Below, piece after piece: positions 35,935 through 44,802 of a DNA stretch of 64,000 nt. The DNA lies in contig NZ_KE384532.1 of the NCBI RefSeq assembly GCF_000426505.1, positions 15,910-79,909 on the forward strand. The letters are read 5' to 3'. The stretch is from Nisaea denitrificans DSM 18348. Lineage in GTDB: Bacteria > Pseudomonadota > Alphaproteobacteria > Thalassobaculales > Thalassobaculaceae. The position numbers and the translations under genes were made by a program. The notes beneath the pieces are model-generated. The model worked only from the letters and a program-made list of their open reading frames with translations. It was not told the origin of the DNA and did no database searches. The first letter of the stretch is position 1, and each line of letters starts with the position of its first letter.

Positions 35935-36864
35935 ATGGCGCTTTGGCATAAATACTCGCTCGTTGCATATCTTGCGGTGTTCGTCGGTGTTCTCGGGCAC
36001 GCGTCTACAGAGTTTTTTGCCGTTTTGTCCGGCGTGTCCGGCCCGGAGCTTTCTGTCTGGCGGTTTTTGCTCGGTGGCGCCGGACTGATCGTTCTGGCCC
36101 TTTTGTTGCCGGGGTCGCGTGATTTGGTTGCGCCGTTCAGGACGCACGGCGTGAAGCTGCTTTTCCTCGCCCTTCTGGGCGTGACGATCGGATATCTCGT
36201 CTTTCACTGGTCGCTCGATTTCGCCTCGGTGCCGCAGGTGGCAACCCTGGTGACGACGGTCCCGATCTTCGTCGCTCTCAGCAATCTCCTGATCAACAAG
36301 GCGCCGATGACGCGGGGCAAGATCGTCAGCGGCCTCTGTGCCGTTGCCGGTATCGCGCTGCTGATTACGGACGGCTATGTTGCGTCGTTGGCAGGCTCGG
36401 GCGAAAGCCTGCTTGGTATCTTTCTCGCCACCGCATGTGCCGCCGCAGTCGCGACCTATTCCGTGCTGGTGCGGCCGATCATTGCGATCTACGGAGCGCT
36501 GCGAATCACAGCCATCACCATGATGCTCGGCGGTATCGGCCTGTGGCTGGTTGTCGGCCTGTTCTTCGGTGTTTGGGTTGAACCCTCGCGGCTGGTCGGT
36601 TTGGGCGTCCCGGCTCTGGCCTCGTTGCTGGTCATCGCTTTCTGGAACACTACCATCACCCAGTTCCTCTGGATCGGGGGACTCGCGGCGGTGCCGGATA
36701 TCACACGCGGCAGTTACCTCTTCTTCCTGAAGCCGGTGATAGCGGCCCTGCTTGCCGTACTCGTGCTCGGACAGGATCTCTCGGCCACGCAGATCCTCGC
36801 CATCATCGTCATCACCGGCTCGGTCTTCGGTGAGCTGTTTCTCGACCGGGAACCTGCTGCCTAG
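35935..36864 (+). CDS. EamA/DMT-superfamily permease
   Basis: The 309-aa protein has ten hydrophobic helices in two EamA repeats (about residues 10-140 and 160-300), the layout of drug/metabolite transporters. Substrate unknown. The ATG at 35935 is the first plausible start, with a weak GGGAC ribosome binding site. It is divergent from the chemoreceptor-like gene across 182 bases and lies 103 bases ahead of the thiolase gene, with which it may not be co-transcribed. Confidence 0.85.
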   Translation: MALWHKYSLVAYLAVFVGVLGHASTEFFAVLSGVSGPELSVWRFLLGGAGLIVLALLLPGSRDLVAPFRTHGVKLLFLALLGVTIGYLVFHWSLDFASVPQVATLVTTVPIFVALSNLLINKAPMTRGKIVSGLCAVAGIALLITDGYVASLAGSGESLLGIFLATACAAAVATYSVLVRPIIAIYGALRITAITMMLGGIGLWLVVGLFFGVWVEPSRLVGLGVPALASLLVIAFWNTTITQFLWIGGLAAVPDITRGSYLFFLKPVIAALLAVLVLGQDLSATQILAIIVITGSVFGELFLDREPAA

Positions 36865-36967
36865 AGGACGTTCCGCTTGCACTGACTTGGGCCTTTGGGC
36901 CAGAGTTCCGGCGCTGAAAAACATACAAAGAAGCATTGCGAAAGCCGGTGCAGGGGAGTGAGGGATC

Positions 36968-38158
36968 ATGGCTCAGGAGATCGTTCTGGCGGGCGGAAAG
37001 CGCACGCCGTTCGGGGATTTCGGGAAATCGCTGAAGGACATTCCGCTGACGGCGCTGGCGACCCATGCGGCCAGGGCATGCGTGGAAGATGCGGAGATTT
37101 CGCCGGAAAAGATCGATCACGTGGTCTGGGGCAATGTCCTGCCGGTTGATCCGGACGGCTATTACACCGGCCGTGCGGCTGGCCTGAATATCGGTATGAA
37201 GGACGAAAGCTGCGCCGTGCAGGTGAACCGGGCTTGCGGTTCCGGCACCCAGGCGATCCTCACTGCCGCGCAGCAGATCATGACCGGGCACGGCAAGATC
37301 GCGCTGGCCGGTGGCGGCGAGAATTTCTCCCGCGCGCCCTTTGCCAACCAGAAGATGCGCTGGGGCGCCATCCGTGGCGCGCAGAGCTTCGAGGACACTA
37401 TGGAATCCGTCTATAGCGATCCCTTCGGGCACGGCCTGATGGGGGCGACGGCGGAGAACCTCACCGAGGATTTCCAGCATCGCCGCGAGGACATGGATGC
37501 CTGGGGCCTGATGAGCCAGCAGCGCGCCGGCAAGGCGATGGCGACCGGTTTCCTGGCCCGCCAGATCGCGCCGATCGAGGTGCCGGAGGGCCGCAAGGGC
37601 ACAAGGCTGATGAGCGAGGACGAGTTCCCGCGCCCCGAGATCACGCTGGAAAAGCTGGCGACCCTGAAGCCGGTCTTCCGCAAGGGCGGACAGGTGACGC
37701 CGGGCAATTCCAGTGGGGTGACGGACGGCGCCGCCTTCGTGCTCGTTGGAGACCGGGCGGCGGTCGAAGCACAGGGGATCGAACCGGTGGCTCGGATTGT
37801 CGACTGGACCATTGTCGGTGTCTCACCGCGCATTATGGGCTGTGGTCCGGTGCCGGCGATTCGCGCCCTGTGGGAAAAGCGCGGGATGAAGGCGTCCGAC
37901 ATCGACTATTACGAGATCAATGAAGCCTTCGCGGTGGTGAACCTGCATGCGGAGAAGGAACTCGGCGTCGGTCGCGATGTGACGAACATCTATGGCGGCG
38001 GCATCTCCATCGGTCACCCGCCGGGAGCGACCGGGGTGCGCATGACGATCACCGCCATGCACCACCTTCAGGAATCCGGGCAGCGTTATGCCTGTATTTC
38101 CATGTGCATGGGTGCGGGCCAGGGCATGGCCGTGCTGATCGAAAATCTCGCCGTCTGA
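36968..38158 (+). CDS. Acetyl-CoA acyltransferase (thiolase)
   Basis: The 396-aa enzyme has the nucleophile C90 (NRACGSGTQ), NEAFAVVNLHAEKELGV, GHPPGATG with the catalytic His near 349, and the second Cys in CMGAGQGMA near 379. It cleaves 3-ketoacyl-CoA to acetyl-CoA plus a shortened acyl-CoA, or runs in reverse. It is the first of four same-strand genes (thiolase, SDR, acyl-CoA dehydrogenase, 3-hydroxyacyl-CoA dehydrogenase) with gaps of 14, 15 and 84 bases, a beta-oxidation-like operon. GGGGAGTGAGGG lies upstream of the ATG. Confidence 0.92.
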   Translation: MAQEIVLAGGKRTPFGDFGKSLKDIPLTALATHAARACVEDAEISPEKIDHVVWGNVLPVDPDGYYTGRAAGLNIGMKDESCAVQVNRACGSGTQAILTAAQQIMTGHGKIALAGGGENFSRAPFANQKMRWGAIRGAQSFEDTMESVYSDPFGHGLMGATAENLTEDFQHRREDMDAWGLMSQQRAGKAMATGFLARQIAPIEVPEGRKGTRLMSEDEFPRPEITLEKLATLKPVFRKGGQVTPGNSSGVTDGAAFVLVGDRAAVEAQGIEPVARIVDWTIVGVSPRIMGCGPVPAIRALWEKRGMKASDIDYYEINEAFAVVNLHAEKELGVGRDVTNIYGGGISIGHPPGATGVRMTITAMHHLQESGQRYACISMCMGAGQGMAVLIENLAV

Positions 38159-38172
38159 TTCTGGAGCTTTCC

Positions 38173-38943
38173 ATGTCTGTTGACCTTACCGGGTCTTTTG
38201 ACCTTACCGGCAAGGTGGCGCTGGTCACCGGCGCCAGCCAGGGCCTTGGTGCCCGTTTCGCTGAAACACTGGCGGCCAGCGGGGCGGCCGTTGCCGTTGC
38301 CGCGCGCCAGGTAGCGAAGCTGGAGGAACTGGCGGAGCGGATTGGCGCGGCTGGTGGGACGGCCCATGCAGTGGCGATGGATGTCACCGACCCGGCCTCC
38401 GTCGAGGCGGCTGTCGAGAATGTGGAGGCCGCGCTCGGCCCGCTCGATGTGCTGGTGAACAATGCCGGGATCGCCGTGCAGAAGCCGTTTCTGGAGATGA
38501 GCCCGGAGGATTACGACCAGGTCCTCGACACCAATCTGAAGGGCTGTTTCCTGGTCGCCCAGGCGGCTGCCCGGCAGATGAAGGGGAGCGGCGGCGGCTC
38601 GATCATCAATATTTCCTCCGTGCTCGGCACAGAGGTGATCGGCGCGCTCTCGACCTATTGCGCATCCAAGGGCGGGCTGTTGCAGCTCAACCGGGCCATG
38701 GCGCTGGAATTGAGCCGTTACGGTATTCGGGTGAACGCCATCGCGCCGGGCTATATCGAAACACCGATCAACAGCGGGTTTTTCAAAACCGAGCCCGGTC
38801 AGAAAATGGTCAAGACGATCCCGCAGCGCCGGCTCGGCCAGCCGGACGACTTGGACGGCGCGCTGCTGCTTCTGGCGTCCGATCAGGGCGCCTATATGAC
38901 CGGCTCGGTCGTCACCGTCGATGGCGGCTTCGTCCTGCGCTAG
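38173..38943 (+). CDS. Short-chain dehydrogenase/reductase of the beta-oxidation operon
   Basis: The 256-aa Rossmann protein has the cofactor motif TGASQGLG (about residue 18), NNAGIA (about 94) and the catalytic YCASK (about 160). The family would oxidise a 3-hydroxyacyl-CoA or similar alcohol with NAD(P). ATG 38173 follows GGAG by 8 bases. Because the operon also contains a separate 3-hydroxyacyl-CoA dehydrogenase, this enzyme may act on a branched, cyclic or otherwise unusual intermediate; that is inference. Confidence 0.9.
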   Translation: MSVDLTGSFDLTGKVALVTGASQGLGARFAETLAASGAAVAVAARQVAKLEELAERIGAAGGTAHAVAMDVTDPASVEAAVENVEAALGPLDVLVNNAGIAVQKPFLEMSPEDYDQVLDTNLKGCFLVAQAAARQMKGSGGGSIINISSVLGTEVIGALSTYCASKGGLLQLNRAMALELSRYGIRVNAIAPGYIETPINSGFFKTEPGQKMVKTIPQRRLGQPDDLDGALLLLASDQGAYMTGSVVTVDGGFVLR

Positions 38944-38958
38944 GGCGAGGCAAACCGG

Positions 38959-40761
38959 ATGACGGACTTTCTGATACGCGACCGGGATCTCGGCTTCCTG
39001 CTGCATCAGCATCTCGGGATCGACGGTCTGCTCTCCCGTCCCCGCTTCCGTGGCCAGGGGCGGGAGAGTTACGACGCGATCCTGGAGACGGCGCGGCGCA
39101 TCGCGGCCGAGAAATTCCGTCCGCACAACCGCGCTTCCGACCTTGAGGAGCCGCGTGTCGAGAATGGCCGGGTGGTTGTCCATCCGGAGATCGGCCCCGC
39201 TATTGCCGCTTTCAGCGAAGCCGGCTTCGCCGCGGCTCATCATGACGAGGCGCTCGGTGGCATGCAGTTGCCCTGGGTGGTGACGCAGGCCGCCTTCGCC
39301 TATTTCCAGGCGGCCAATCTGGCCACCGTTGCCTATCCGTTCCTGACCATCGCTGCCGGCAACCTGATTGCCGCGCACGGCACGGAAAGTCAGAAGGCGC
39401 GGTTTCTGCCGCCGCTGATGGATGGCCGTTTCTTTGGCACCATGATGTTGTCGGAGCCGCATGCGGGCTCCTCGCTTTCAGACGTGCGCAGCACGGCCTC
39501 TCCGTGTGACGACGGCCGCTATGCTCTCACCGGCACCAAGATGTGGATCTCCGGTGGCGAGCATGAGCTGGCGGAGAACATCGTCCATCTGGTTCTGGCC
39601 CGGACGCCGGACGCGCCACCGGGTGTGAAGGGGCTTTCGCTCTTTATGGTGCCGCGTTTCCGGCTGGATGAGGACGGCAATCCGGGGGCGGATAACGGCG
39701 TCGTGCTCGCCGGGCTTAATCACAAGATGGGGTATCGCGGGACCGTCAACACGGTGATCAATCTCGGCGAGACGGAGCCCTGCATCGGCGAGTTGATCGG
39801 TGAGGAGCATCATGGCCTGACCTATATGTTCCACATGATGAACGAGGCCCGGATCGGTGTCGGCTCCGGTGCTGTGGCGCAGGCTTATACCGGCTATCTG
39901 CACAGCCTCGACTATGCCCGGACGCGCCCGCAGGGCCGGCATCCGGACGGTAAGGACCCGGCGAGCCCGCAAATCCCGCTGATCGAGCATGCCGACATCC
40001 GCCGCATGCTGCTGTTGCAGAAGGCGGTGGCAGAAGGCGGGCTCGCGCTCTGCCTGGAAGCCGCGCTCTTGGTGGACGATCAGCGTACACATCCTGACGA
40101 GGCAGTACGCCGCGATGCCGGGTTGCTACTCGATTTTCTGACCCCGATCCTGAAGTCTTTCCTTTCCGACCGGGCGCTGGAGGCGAATGACGCGGCGATC
40201 CAGATTCATGGCGGTGCCGGCTACACACGGGACTTCCCTGTCGAGCAGTTCTGGCGGGACAATCGTCTGAACCCGATCCACGAGGGGGCCAACGGAATCC
40301 AGGCGATCGACCTGATGGGCCGCAAGCTCGGACAAGCGGACGGCCGTTCTTTTACTCTCTTTCTGGATAGCATCGCCGGGACCGTCGGAGACGCGCGGGC
40401 CATTGATGCTCTTGCCGGACATGCGGCGGCTCTTGAGGAGATGACAAGCCGGTTCCGGAGACTTGCCGAACAAGTGTTGCCGGAGTTGCGGCAGGAGGCG
40501 CGCCGTTCGCTGGCGAACGCGTCTGCTTTCATGGAGGCGGCGGGATATATCACCCTCGCCCGTGCCTGGCTGGCGCAGGCCGTCACGGCCAGACGTTTGC
40601 TGTCGGCGGCGGAAGGTGCGGAAGAAGAGGCCTTTCTCAACGGCAAGATCGAGACCTGCGGCTTTGTCTTCGCCTGGCTGCTGCCCCGCGCGGAGCCGGC
40701 GCTCGGTCTGCTCGAATCCGGCGACGATACGGTCTTCCGCATGTCTGTGGACGGATTCTAG
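38959..40761 (+). CDS. Acyl-CoA dehydrogenase, long form with C-terminal domain
   Basis: The 600-aa flavoprotein has the usual dehydrogenase core with TMMLSEPHAGSSLSDVRS (about residue 160) and KMWISGGEHE (about 195). A C-terminal extension carries NPIHEGANGIQAIDLMGRKL (about 435-455), which holds the active-site-type Glu in this long subfamily. It introduces the double bond in an acyl-CoA and passes electrons to ETF. It is about 200 residues longer than medium-chain enzymes. It lies 15 bases after the SDR gene. Confidence 0.9.
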   Translation: MTDFLIRDRDLGFLLHQHLGIDGLLSRPRFRGQGRESYDAILETARRIAAEKFRPHNRASDLEEPRVENGRVVVHPEIGPAIAAFSEAGFAAAHHDEALGGMQLPWVVTQAAFAYFQAANLATVAYPFLTIAAGNLIAAHGTESQKARFLPPLMDGRFFGTMMLSEPHAGSSLSDVRSTASPCDDGRYALTGTKMWISGGEHELAENIVHLVLARTPDAPPGVKGLSLFMVPRFRLDEDGNPGADNGVVLAGLNHKMGYRGTVNTVINLGETEPCIGELIGEEHHGLTYMFHMMNEARIGVGSGAVAQAYTGYLHSLDYARTRPQGRHPDGKDPASPQIPLIEHADIRRMLLLQKAVAEGGLALCLEAALLVDDQRTHPDEAVRRDAGLLLDFLTPILKSFLSDRALEANDAAIQIHGGAGYTRDFPVEQFWRDNRLNPIHEGANGIQAIDLMGRKLGQADGRSFTLFLDSIAGTVGDARAIDALAGHAAALEEMTSRFRRLAEQVLPELRQEARRSLANASAFMEAAGYITLARAWLAQAVTARRLLSAAEGAEEEAFLNGKIETCGFVFAWLLPRAEPALGLLESGDDTVFRMSVDGF

Positions 40762-40845
40762 TCGGGTTCGCTTGAACCTGCGCGGCGGAGCCTATACGAA
40801 ATCGGTCAACGAATTTCAGATACCAAGCCGTTCGAGGAGGATGGG

Positions 40846-41721
40846 ATGTCAGTGAACAAAATCGGCGTCATCGGCGCCGGAATGATGGGCTCCGAAATTG
40901 CCCTGGTCTTCGCCATGGCCGGCAAGAACGTCGTCATGATGGAGCCGGAGCAGGCACGTCTGGACAAGGCTATGGCCGGTCTCCAGAAGACGCTCGAATC
41001 CGGTGTCGCCCGGAAGTTCTGGGCGGAAGAGGACATGGCGGCGGCGCTGTCGAACATTTCCACCGCCACGGACGTCTCCGGTTTCGGCGACCGCGATCTG
41101 GTGATCGAGGCCGTGTTCGAGGACGAAGAGGTGAAGGCCGCCGTCTACAAGGAGCTGGATGCGGTCTGCAAGGACGATGCGATTATCGCTTCCAACACCT
41201 CCAGCATCTCGATCACCGTGCTGGCCTCCTATTTCTCCGAGAAGCGCCAGTCCCGTTTCCTCGGCCTGCATTTCTTCTCTCCGGTCAGCCGCATGAAGCT
41301 GGTCGAGGTGATCCGCGGCATGGATACGGACGATGACGTGATCGCGATTGCCCGCGATGCCTGCATCGAAGCCGGCAAGACCCCGATCGATGTGAAGGAC
41401 GTGGTCGGCTTTGCCGTCAACCGCATCCTCTTTGCCATGTGGGACGAGGTGCTGCGGCTTGCCGAGGAAGGTGCCTGCACACCGGAAGATATCGATATCG
41501 GCTGCAAGCTGGGTCTCGGCCATCCGGTCGGTCCGTTCGAGCTGATGGACAATATCTCCAACACCCTGAACCTGCAGGTCGCCGAGATCCTGCACGAAGC
41601 CTATGGCGAGCGCTTCAACCCGCGCCCGATCCTGCGCCAGATGGTGAAAGCCGGCCGCGCCGGCCGCCGCGCCGGCCGGGGCTGGTATCGCTATGACGAA
41701 AAGGGCAAGCGGGTCGCCTGA
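40846..41721 (+). CDS. 3-hydroxyacyl-CoA dehydrogenase (3-hydroxybutyryl-CoA dehydrogenase type)
   Basis: The 291-aa protein has an N-terminal NAD domain (IGVIGAGMMGSEIAL), SNTSSISIT with a conserved Ser, and HFFSPVSRMKLVEV containing the catalytic His (about residue 141). A helical dimerisation domain with GHPVGPFELMD follows. It oxidises L-3-hydroxyacyl-CoA to 3-ketoacyl-CoA. GAGGAGG precedes the ATG. A terminator follows its stop, closing the operon. Confidence 0.92.
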   Translation: MSVNKIGVIGAGMMGSEIALVFAMAGKNVVMMEPEQARLDKAMAGLQKTLESGVARKFWAEEDMAAALSNISTATDVSGFGDRDLVIEAVFEDEEVKAAVYKELDAVCKDDAIIASNTSSISITVLASYFSEKRQSRFLGLHFFSPVSRMKLVEVIRGMDTDDDVIAIARDACIEAGKTPIDVKDVVGFAVNRILFAMWDEVLRLAEEGACTPEDIDIGCKLGLGHPVGPFELMDNISNTLNLQVAEILHEAYGERFNPRPILRQMVKAGRAGRRAGRGWYRYDEKGKRVA

Positions 41722-41747
41722 CTCACGCAAGACCTTTAAGGTTTCAG

Positions 41748-41775
41748 ACGGGCGGTCCTTGTGGCCGCCCGTTTT
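41748..41775 (+). terminator. Rho-independent terminator of the beta-oxidation operon
   Basis: Stem ACGGGCGG / CCGCCCGT with a 9-base loop, followed by TTTT before GC. It lies 27 bases after the 3-hydroxyacyl-CoA dehydrogenase stop and separates it from aceK. Confidence 0.8.
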
Positions 41776-41871
41776 GCTTCGGCGTCTGTCCCAGTGCGCT
41801 GAAAAGGGCTTTATCCTGCTAGGCCTCCCGGCCCATGATTAAAGAAAACCCGGAAGGGGAGGGGCGAGACG

Positions 41872-43677
41872 GTGCAATCAATCCGGCGCGGCGAGACAAC
41901 ACTCAGAACACCGAACATCACGGCGGCGGCTCAGGAAGAACTTGAGGCGGCCGGCAGCGATGCGGACCGGATCGAATCCGTCGCATCACTGATCCATGGC
42001 GCTTTCACTGATTATTACGGCCGCTTTCGGGCAATCGCACATCTTGCCAAGACCGCGTTCGAGGCACGGGACTGGCCGGCCTCCCTGGCCCTCAGCCAGG
42101 AGCGGCTCGGCATCTATGGAGCCACGGTTAATGCGCTGGTGCCGGTGATCCTGCTGCATTGCCCGGACGTGCAGGGCAAGGATGCGTTCTGGGCGGATGT
42201 CGAGGATCAGTATCTGCCGCTGATCGACGGGCTCTACCATGCCGACCTTGCCTATGCCTTTCTGAATTCGGTGCGCCGCCAGGTGCATGCGGACATGTGG
42301 CGCGCCTCGACTTATTCCAGCGCCCGCGCCCGGGATGAGGAGAAAGCACCGCACCCCGTCGTCACCCGACTGTTCGATATCGAGGGGCCAGTTGACGGTG
42401 CGCAGTTGGTTCCTGTGTTGACTCTGGCCGGGTTCTCGCGATCCTGGCGCAATCTTCACGCCGATGCCGATGCAGTCGCGGAACGTATCCGGGAAGCCGT
42501 CCCGGAGGCGGGCCGTATCGTCGGGATCGAGATGGCGGATGCCGGGTTTTACCGGAATCGGGGCGCCTATCTCGTTGGCCGTGTGTTGCGTGAGGGGCTG
42601 GAGCCTGTTCCGCTTGGTATTGCGTTGCTGAATGAGGCGGAGGGGATCTTGGTCGACGCGGTCATTCTCGGCTCGGATGACCTGCAATATGTCTTCAGCT
42701 CGACGCTGGCCAATTTTCATGTGACGGCCGAGCACTATCATGAGATAGCGGCCTTTCTGTTCGCTCTGATGCCCGACCGGCCGCACGGCCTGCAATATTC
42801 CACCATCGGCTATAATCATATCGGCAAGGTCGCCGTGATCAGGCAGATCGAGGACGAGCTGAAGGCATCCGGAGAGACGTTGGATTATGCTGTCGGCTCC
42901 CGGGGCACTGTCGCTATCGGATTTTCGGCGCCCTCCCTCGGCTATGTCGCCAAGGTGATCAGGGACCATCCGACGGCAGGCTACAAATGGGGTGTGTTTC
43001 CCGGTGTCCGTTCCGTGCTGCAGAAATACAGCCGGGTGCACGAGATCAACCGGGCCGGCTCCATGCTGGATAACATCATCTATTACAACGTCACCCTGCC
43101 GGCGGATTACTTCACCGACACGTTGCGCCAGGAGATCCTGGAGGCGGCGGGCGACAATGTGATCCAGACCGGGGCAGGGCTGCTGTTCCGCCACCTGATT
43201 GTGCAAATCAAGATGATCCCGTTTCCTGTTTTCCTGGAGAGCGCTTCGGAGGAGGAGGCGGAGAACGCGATCCTCAATCTCGGACAATGCATCGCCAACA
43301 ATGCCGCGGCGAACATCTTCAACAAGGATCTCGACGGCCGAAACTACGGGATCAGCGGTATCCGCAAGGTCTATCTTTTCGACTATGACGCCATTGAGGA
43401 TCTGACCGACGTCAAGGTACGGACCAATCAGGACCGGTTTGACGGTGAGGAAGATATTCCGGACTGGTTCTTTGAGGAGGGGGTGATCTTCCTGCCCGAG
43501 GAGCTGGAGGTGCACTTGCGTATCGAGGATCGCCGTTTGCGCCGGATTTTCCGGGAGGCGCATGGCGATCTGCTGACCATGAAATACTGGACCGATATGC
43601 AGGACCGGCTGCGCCGCGGAGAGGTGCCGCGACTGACACCCTATCGCGAGGAATGCCGACTATCCTCAGAATCATAA
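41872..43677 (+). CDS. aceK: Isocitrate dehydrogenase kinase/phosphatase
   Basis: The 601-aa bifunctional enzyme phosphorylates and dephosphorylates isocitrate dehydrogenase, steering carbon into the glyoxylate bypass during growth on acetate, fatty acids or aromatics. Diagnostic segments are YKWGVFPGVRSVLQKYSRVHE (about 363-383, ATP site), NVTLPADYFTD and NYGISGIRKVYLFDYDA. The length is close to the usual 570-600 aa. GTG start with GGGGAGG upstream. It stands alone, after a terminator; aceA and aceB are not in the window. Confidence 0.95.
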   Translation: MQSIRRGETTLRTPNITAAAQEELEAAGSDADRIESVASLIHGAFTDYYGRFRAIAHLAKTAFEARDWPASLALSQERLGIYGATVNALVPVILLHCPDVQGKDAFWADVEDQYLPLIDGLYHADLAYAFLNSVRRQVHADMWRASTYSSARARDEEKAPHPVVTRLFDIEGPVDGAQLVPVLTLAGFSRSWRNLHADADAVAERIREAVPEAGRIVGIEMADAGFYRNRGAYLVGRVLREGLEPVPLGIALLNEAEGILVDAVILGSDDLQYVFSSTLANFHVTAEHYHEIAAFLFALMPDRPHGLQYSTIGYNHIGKVAVIRQIEDELKASGETLDYAVGSRGTVAIGFSAPSLGYVAKVIRDHPTAGYKWGVFPGVRSVLQKYSRVHEINRAGSMLDNIIYYNVTLPADYFTDTLRQEILEAAGDNVIQTGAGLLFRHLIVQIKMIPFPVFLESASEEEAENAILNLGQCIANNAAANIFNKDLDGRNYGISGIRKVYLFDYDAIEDLTDVKVRTNQDRFDGEEDIPDWFFEEGVIFLPEELEVHLRIEDRRLRRIFREAHGDLLTMKYWTDMQDRLRRGEVPRLTPYREECRLSSES

Positions 43678-43710
43678 TGGGGTAACAGTGATGCGGTAGC
43701 CGTGATGGGG

Positions 43711-44220
43711 CTACCAGCGGTAATCATCGTCGCGCTGGTACTTGCCGCCTTTGGGGAGCTTGTCCTGCCGCCGGCGGTCTGGACCTGCATAACCGTCTGA
43801 CTTCACGAACGGACGGGCGTCGGATAGCACAGTCAGGATTGTCCGCTGCAGATTTTTGAAGTCGACCGGCTTGGCGACAAACGCACTCGCGCCGTCATCC
43901 CGGGCCTTGAGGACCGATTCCCTGCTGGCGTGCTGGGTGACGAGAATGACGGGAACATAGGGGTTCGTGACGTTCGGATCGTGGCGGATGCGATGCAGGA
44001 TGTCCCAGCCGTTCATCGGCTGCATTTCAAGATCGGTGATGACGAGGTCGTAGTGCCGCCTGGTCAGGTCCTTGAGGGCAGCCTCGCCGTTCTCGCGTTC
44101 GGTGACGTCGTCAAACAGAAGATGCTCCAGAAATGTTCGTATGAGCAGCCTGGTTGGCTGGTCATCTTCCACGATCATCACCCGAAGGGCGCGCAAATCT
44201 TCTTTTGAAAGCTTTGTCAT
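43711..44220 (-). CDS. Stand-alone CheY-like response regulator
   Basis: The 169-aa protein is a single receiver domain (about residues 10-135) with acidic pocket E18/D19/D20, phospho-acceptor D63 (VITDLEMQP), T95 and K117. It ends in a charged 35-residue tail and has no output domain. No kinase is adjacent, so its partner is elsewhere; the orphan histidine kinase at 47622-49028 is a candidate only by proximity. The gene converges on aceK, 33 bases away. Confidence 0.88.
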   Translation of the reverse strand: MTKLSKEDLRALRVMIVEDDQPTRLLIRTFLEHLLFDDVTERENGEAALKDLTRRHYDLVITDLEMQPMNGWDILHRIRHDPNVTNPYVPVILVTQHASRESVLKARDDGASAFVAKPVDFKNLQRTILTVLSDARPFVKSDGYAGPDRRRQDKLPKGGKYQRDDDYRW

Positions 44221-44372
44221 CTGTTGCGTCCAAGCCTGTATTCAGCCTGAACGTTATATAGCGCGGGAAAGGTTAATATTCAGTGTGGGTGGTGCGCATG
44301 ATCTTATTCACGCCAGGGAACGGTAGCTTGAAGTCCGCTACATACGGGGGAATTCTGGGGAGAATTATGAAA

Positions 44373-44449
44373 TGGCGCGCCCGGGAAGATTCGAACTCCC
44401 GACCTCTTGATTCGTAGTCAAGTGCTCTATCCAGCTGAGCTACGGGCGC
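44373..44449 (-). tRNA. tRNA-Arg (anticodon ACG)
   Basis: The minus strand from 44449 folds as a 77-base tRNA: acceptor stem GCGCCCG / CGGGCGC, D-arm GCTCAGCTGGATAGAGC, anticodon stem-loop TTGACTACGAATCAA with ACG, T-arm GGGAGTTCGAATCTTCC, discriminator G and an encoded CCA (44375-44373). ACG reads CGN Arg codons after A-to-I editing by TadA. Confidence 0.97.
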
Positions 44450-44802
44450 CCCTTGGGAGCATGGCGCCCCCGAAGGAGGCCGGAACATACTCAAGCCGAA
44501 TTGGAAACGCAAGCGCTTATCTTACGGAATCGTTTGGGAAAACAACTTGTAGGCCCGATTGGCATTGGTTACTATCCCTACGAATTTCGCGGCTTGCGGC
44601 TACCATCAGTGGGGGACTGCGTCGGCAAGCTTATTCCTACCGTCTTCAACCCGTACCGGTCGGGGGCAGACGGGGGCGGGGCTCCTACCCGAAAGGGCGG
44701 ATCGCCGGGGCTCATTGCTAGGGGGGTCGGCATTGGTTGGTCGGACGGATCTACCTGAAACCGCGGCAAACATAACACCTATTTACAAGGTGACAGCGTC
44801 CT
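44450..44802. other. 353-base intergenic region between tRNA-Arg and the lipoprotein gene
   Basis: Apart from the likely tRNA promoter I see no supported gene here. Short open frames exist but have no ribosome binding site and no recognisable product. The right half is G-rich and holds a small hairpin with a CCCGAAAGGG core around 44690; it may be the 5' leader of the lipoprotein gene. I recognise no known small RNA. Confidence 0.4.
44484..44512 (-). promoter_or_regulatory. Putative promoter of tRNA-Arg
   Basis: On the minus strand TTGCGT (44512-44507), a 17-base spacer and TATGTT (44489-44484) resemble a sigma70-type promoter; the start site would be about 30 bases before the mature tRNA. 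The match is partial. Confidence 0.4.

Noticed and set aside
35845-36969. 374-codon minus-strand frame opposite the EamA transporter
   Set aside because: It is rich in Asp, Arg and Gln with no motif, while the plus strand gives a ten-helix permease.
44273-44512. Minus-strand frame reading APVAQLDRALDYESRGREFE
   Set aside because: This is the well-known false protein produced by translating a tRNA gene; it overlaps tRNA-Arg exactly.
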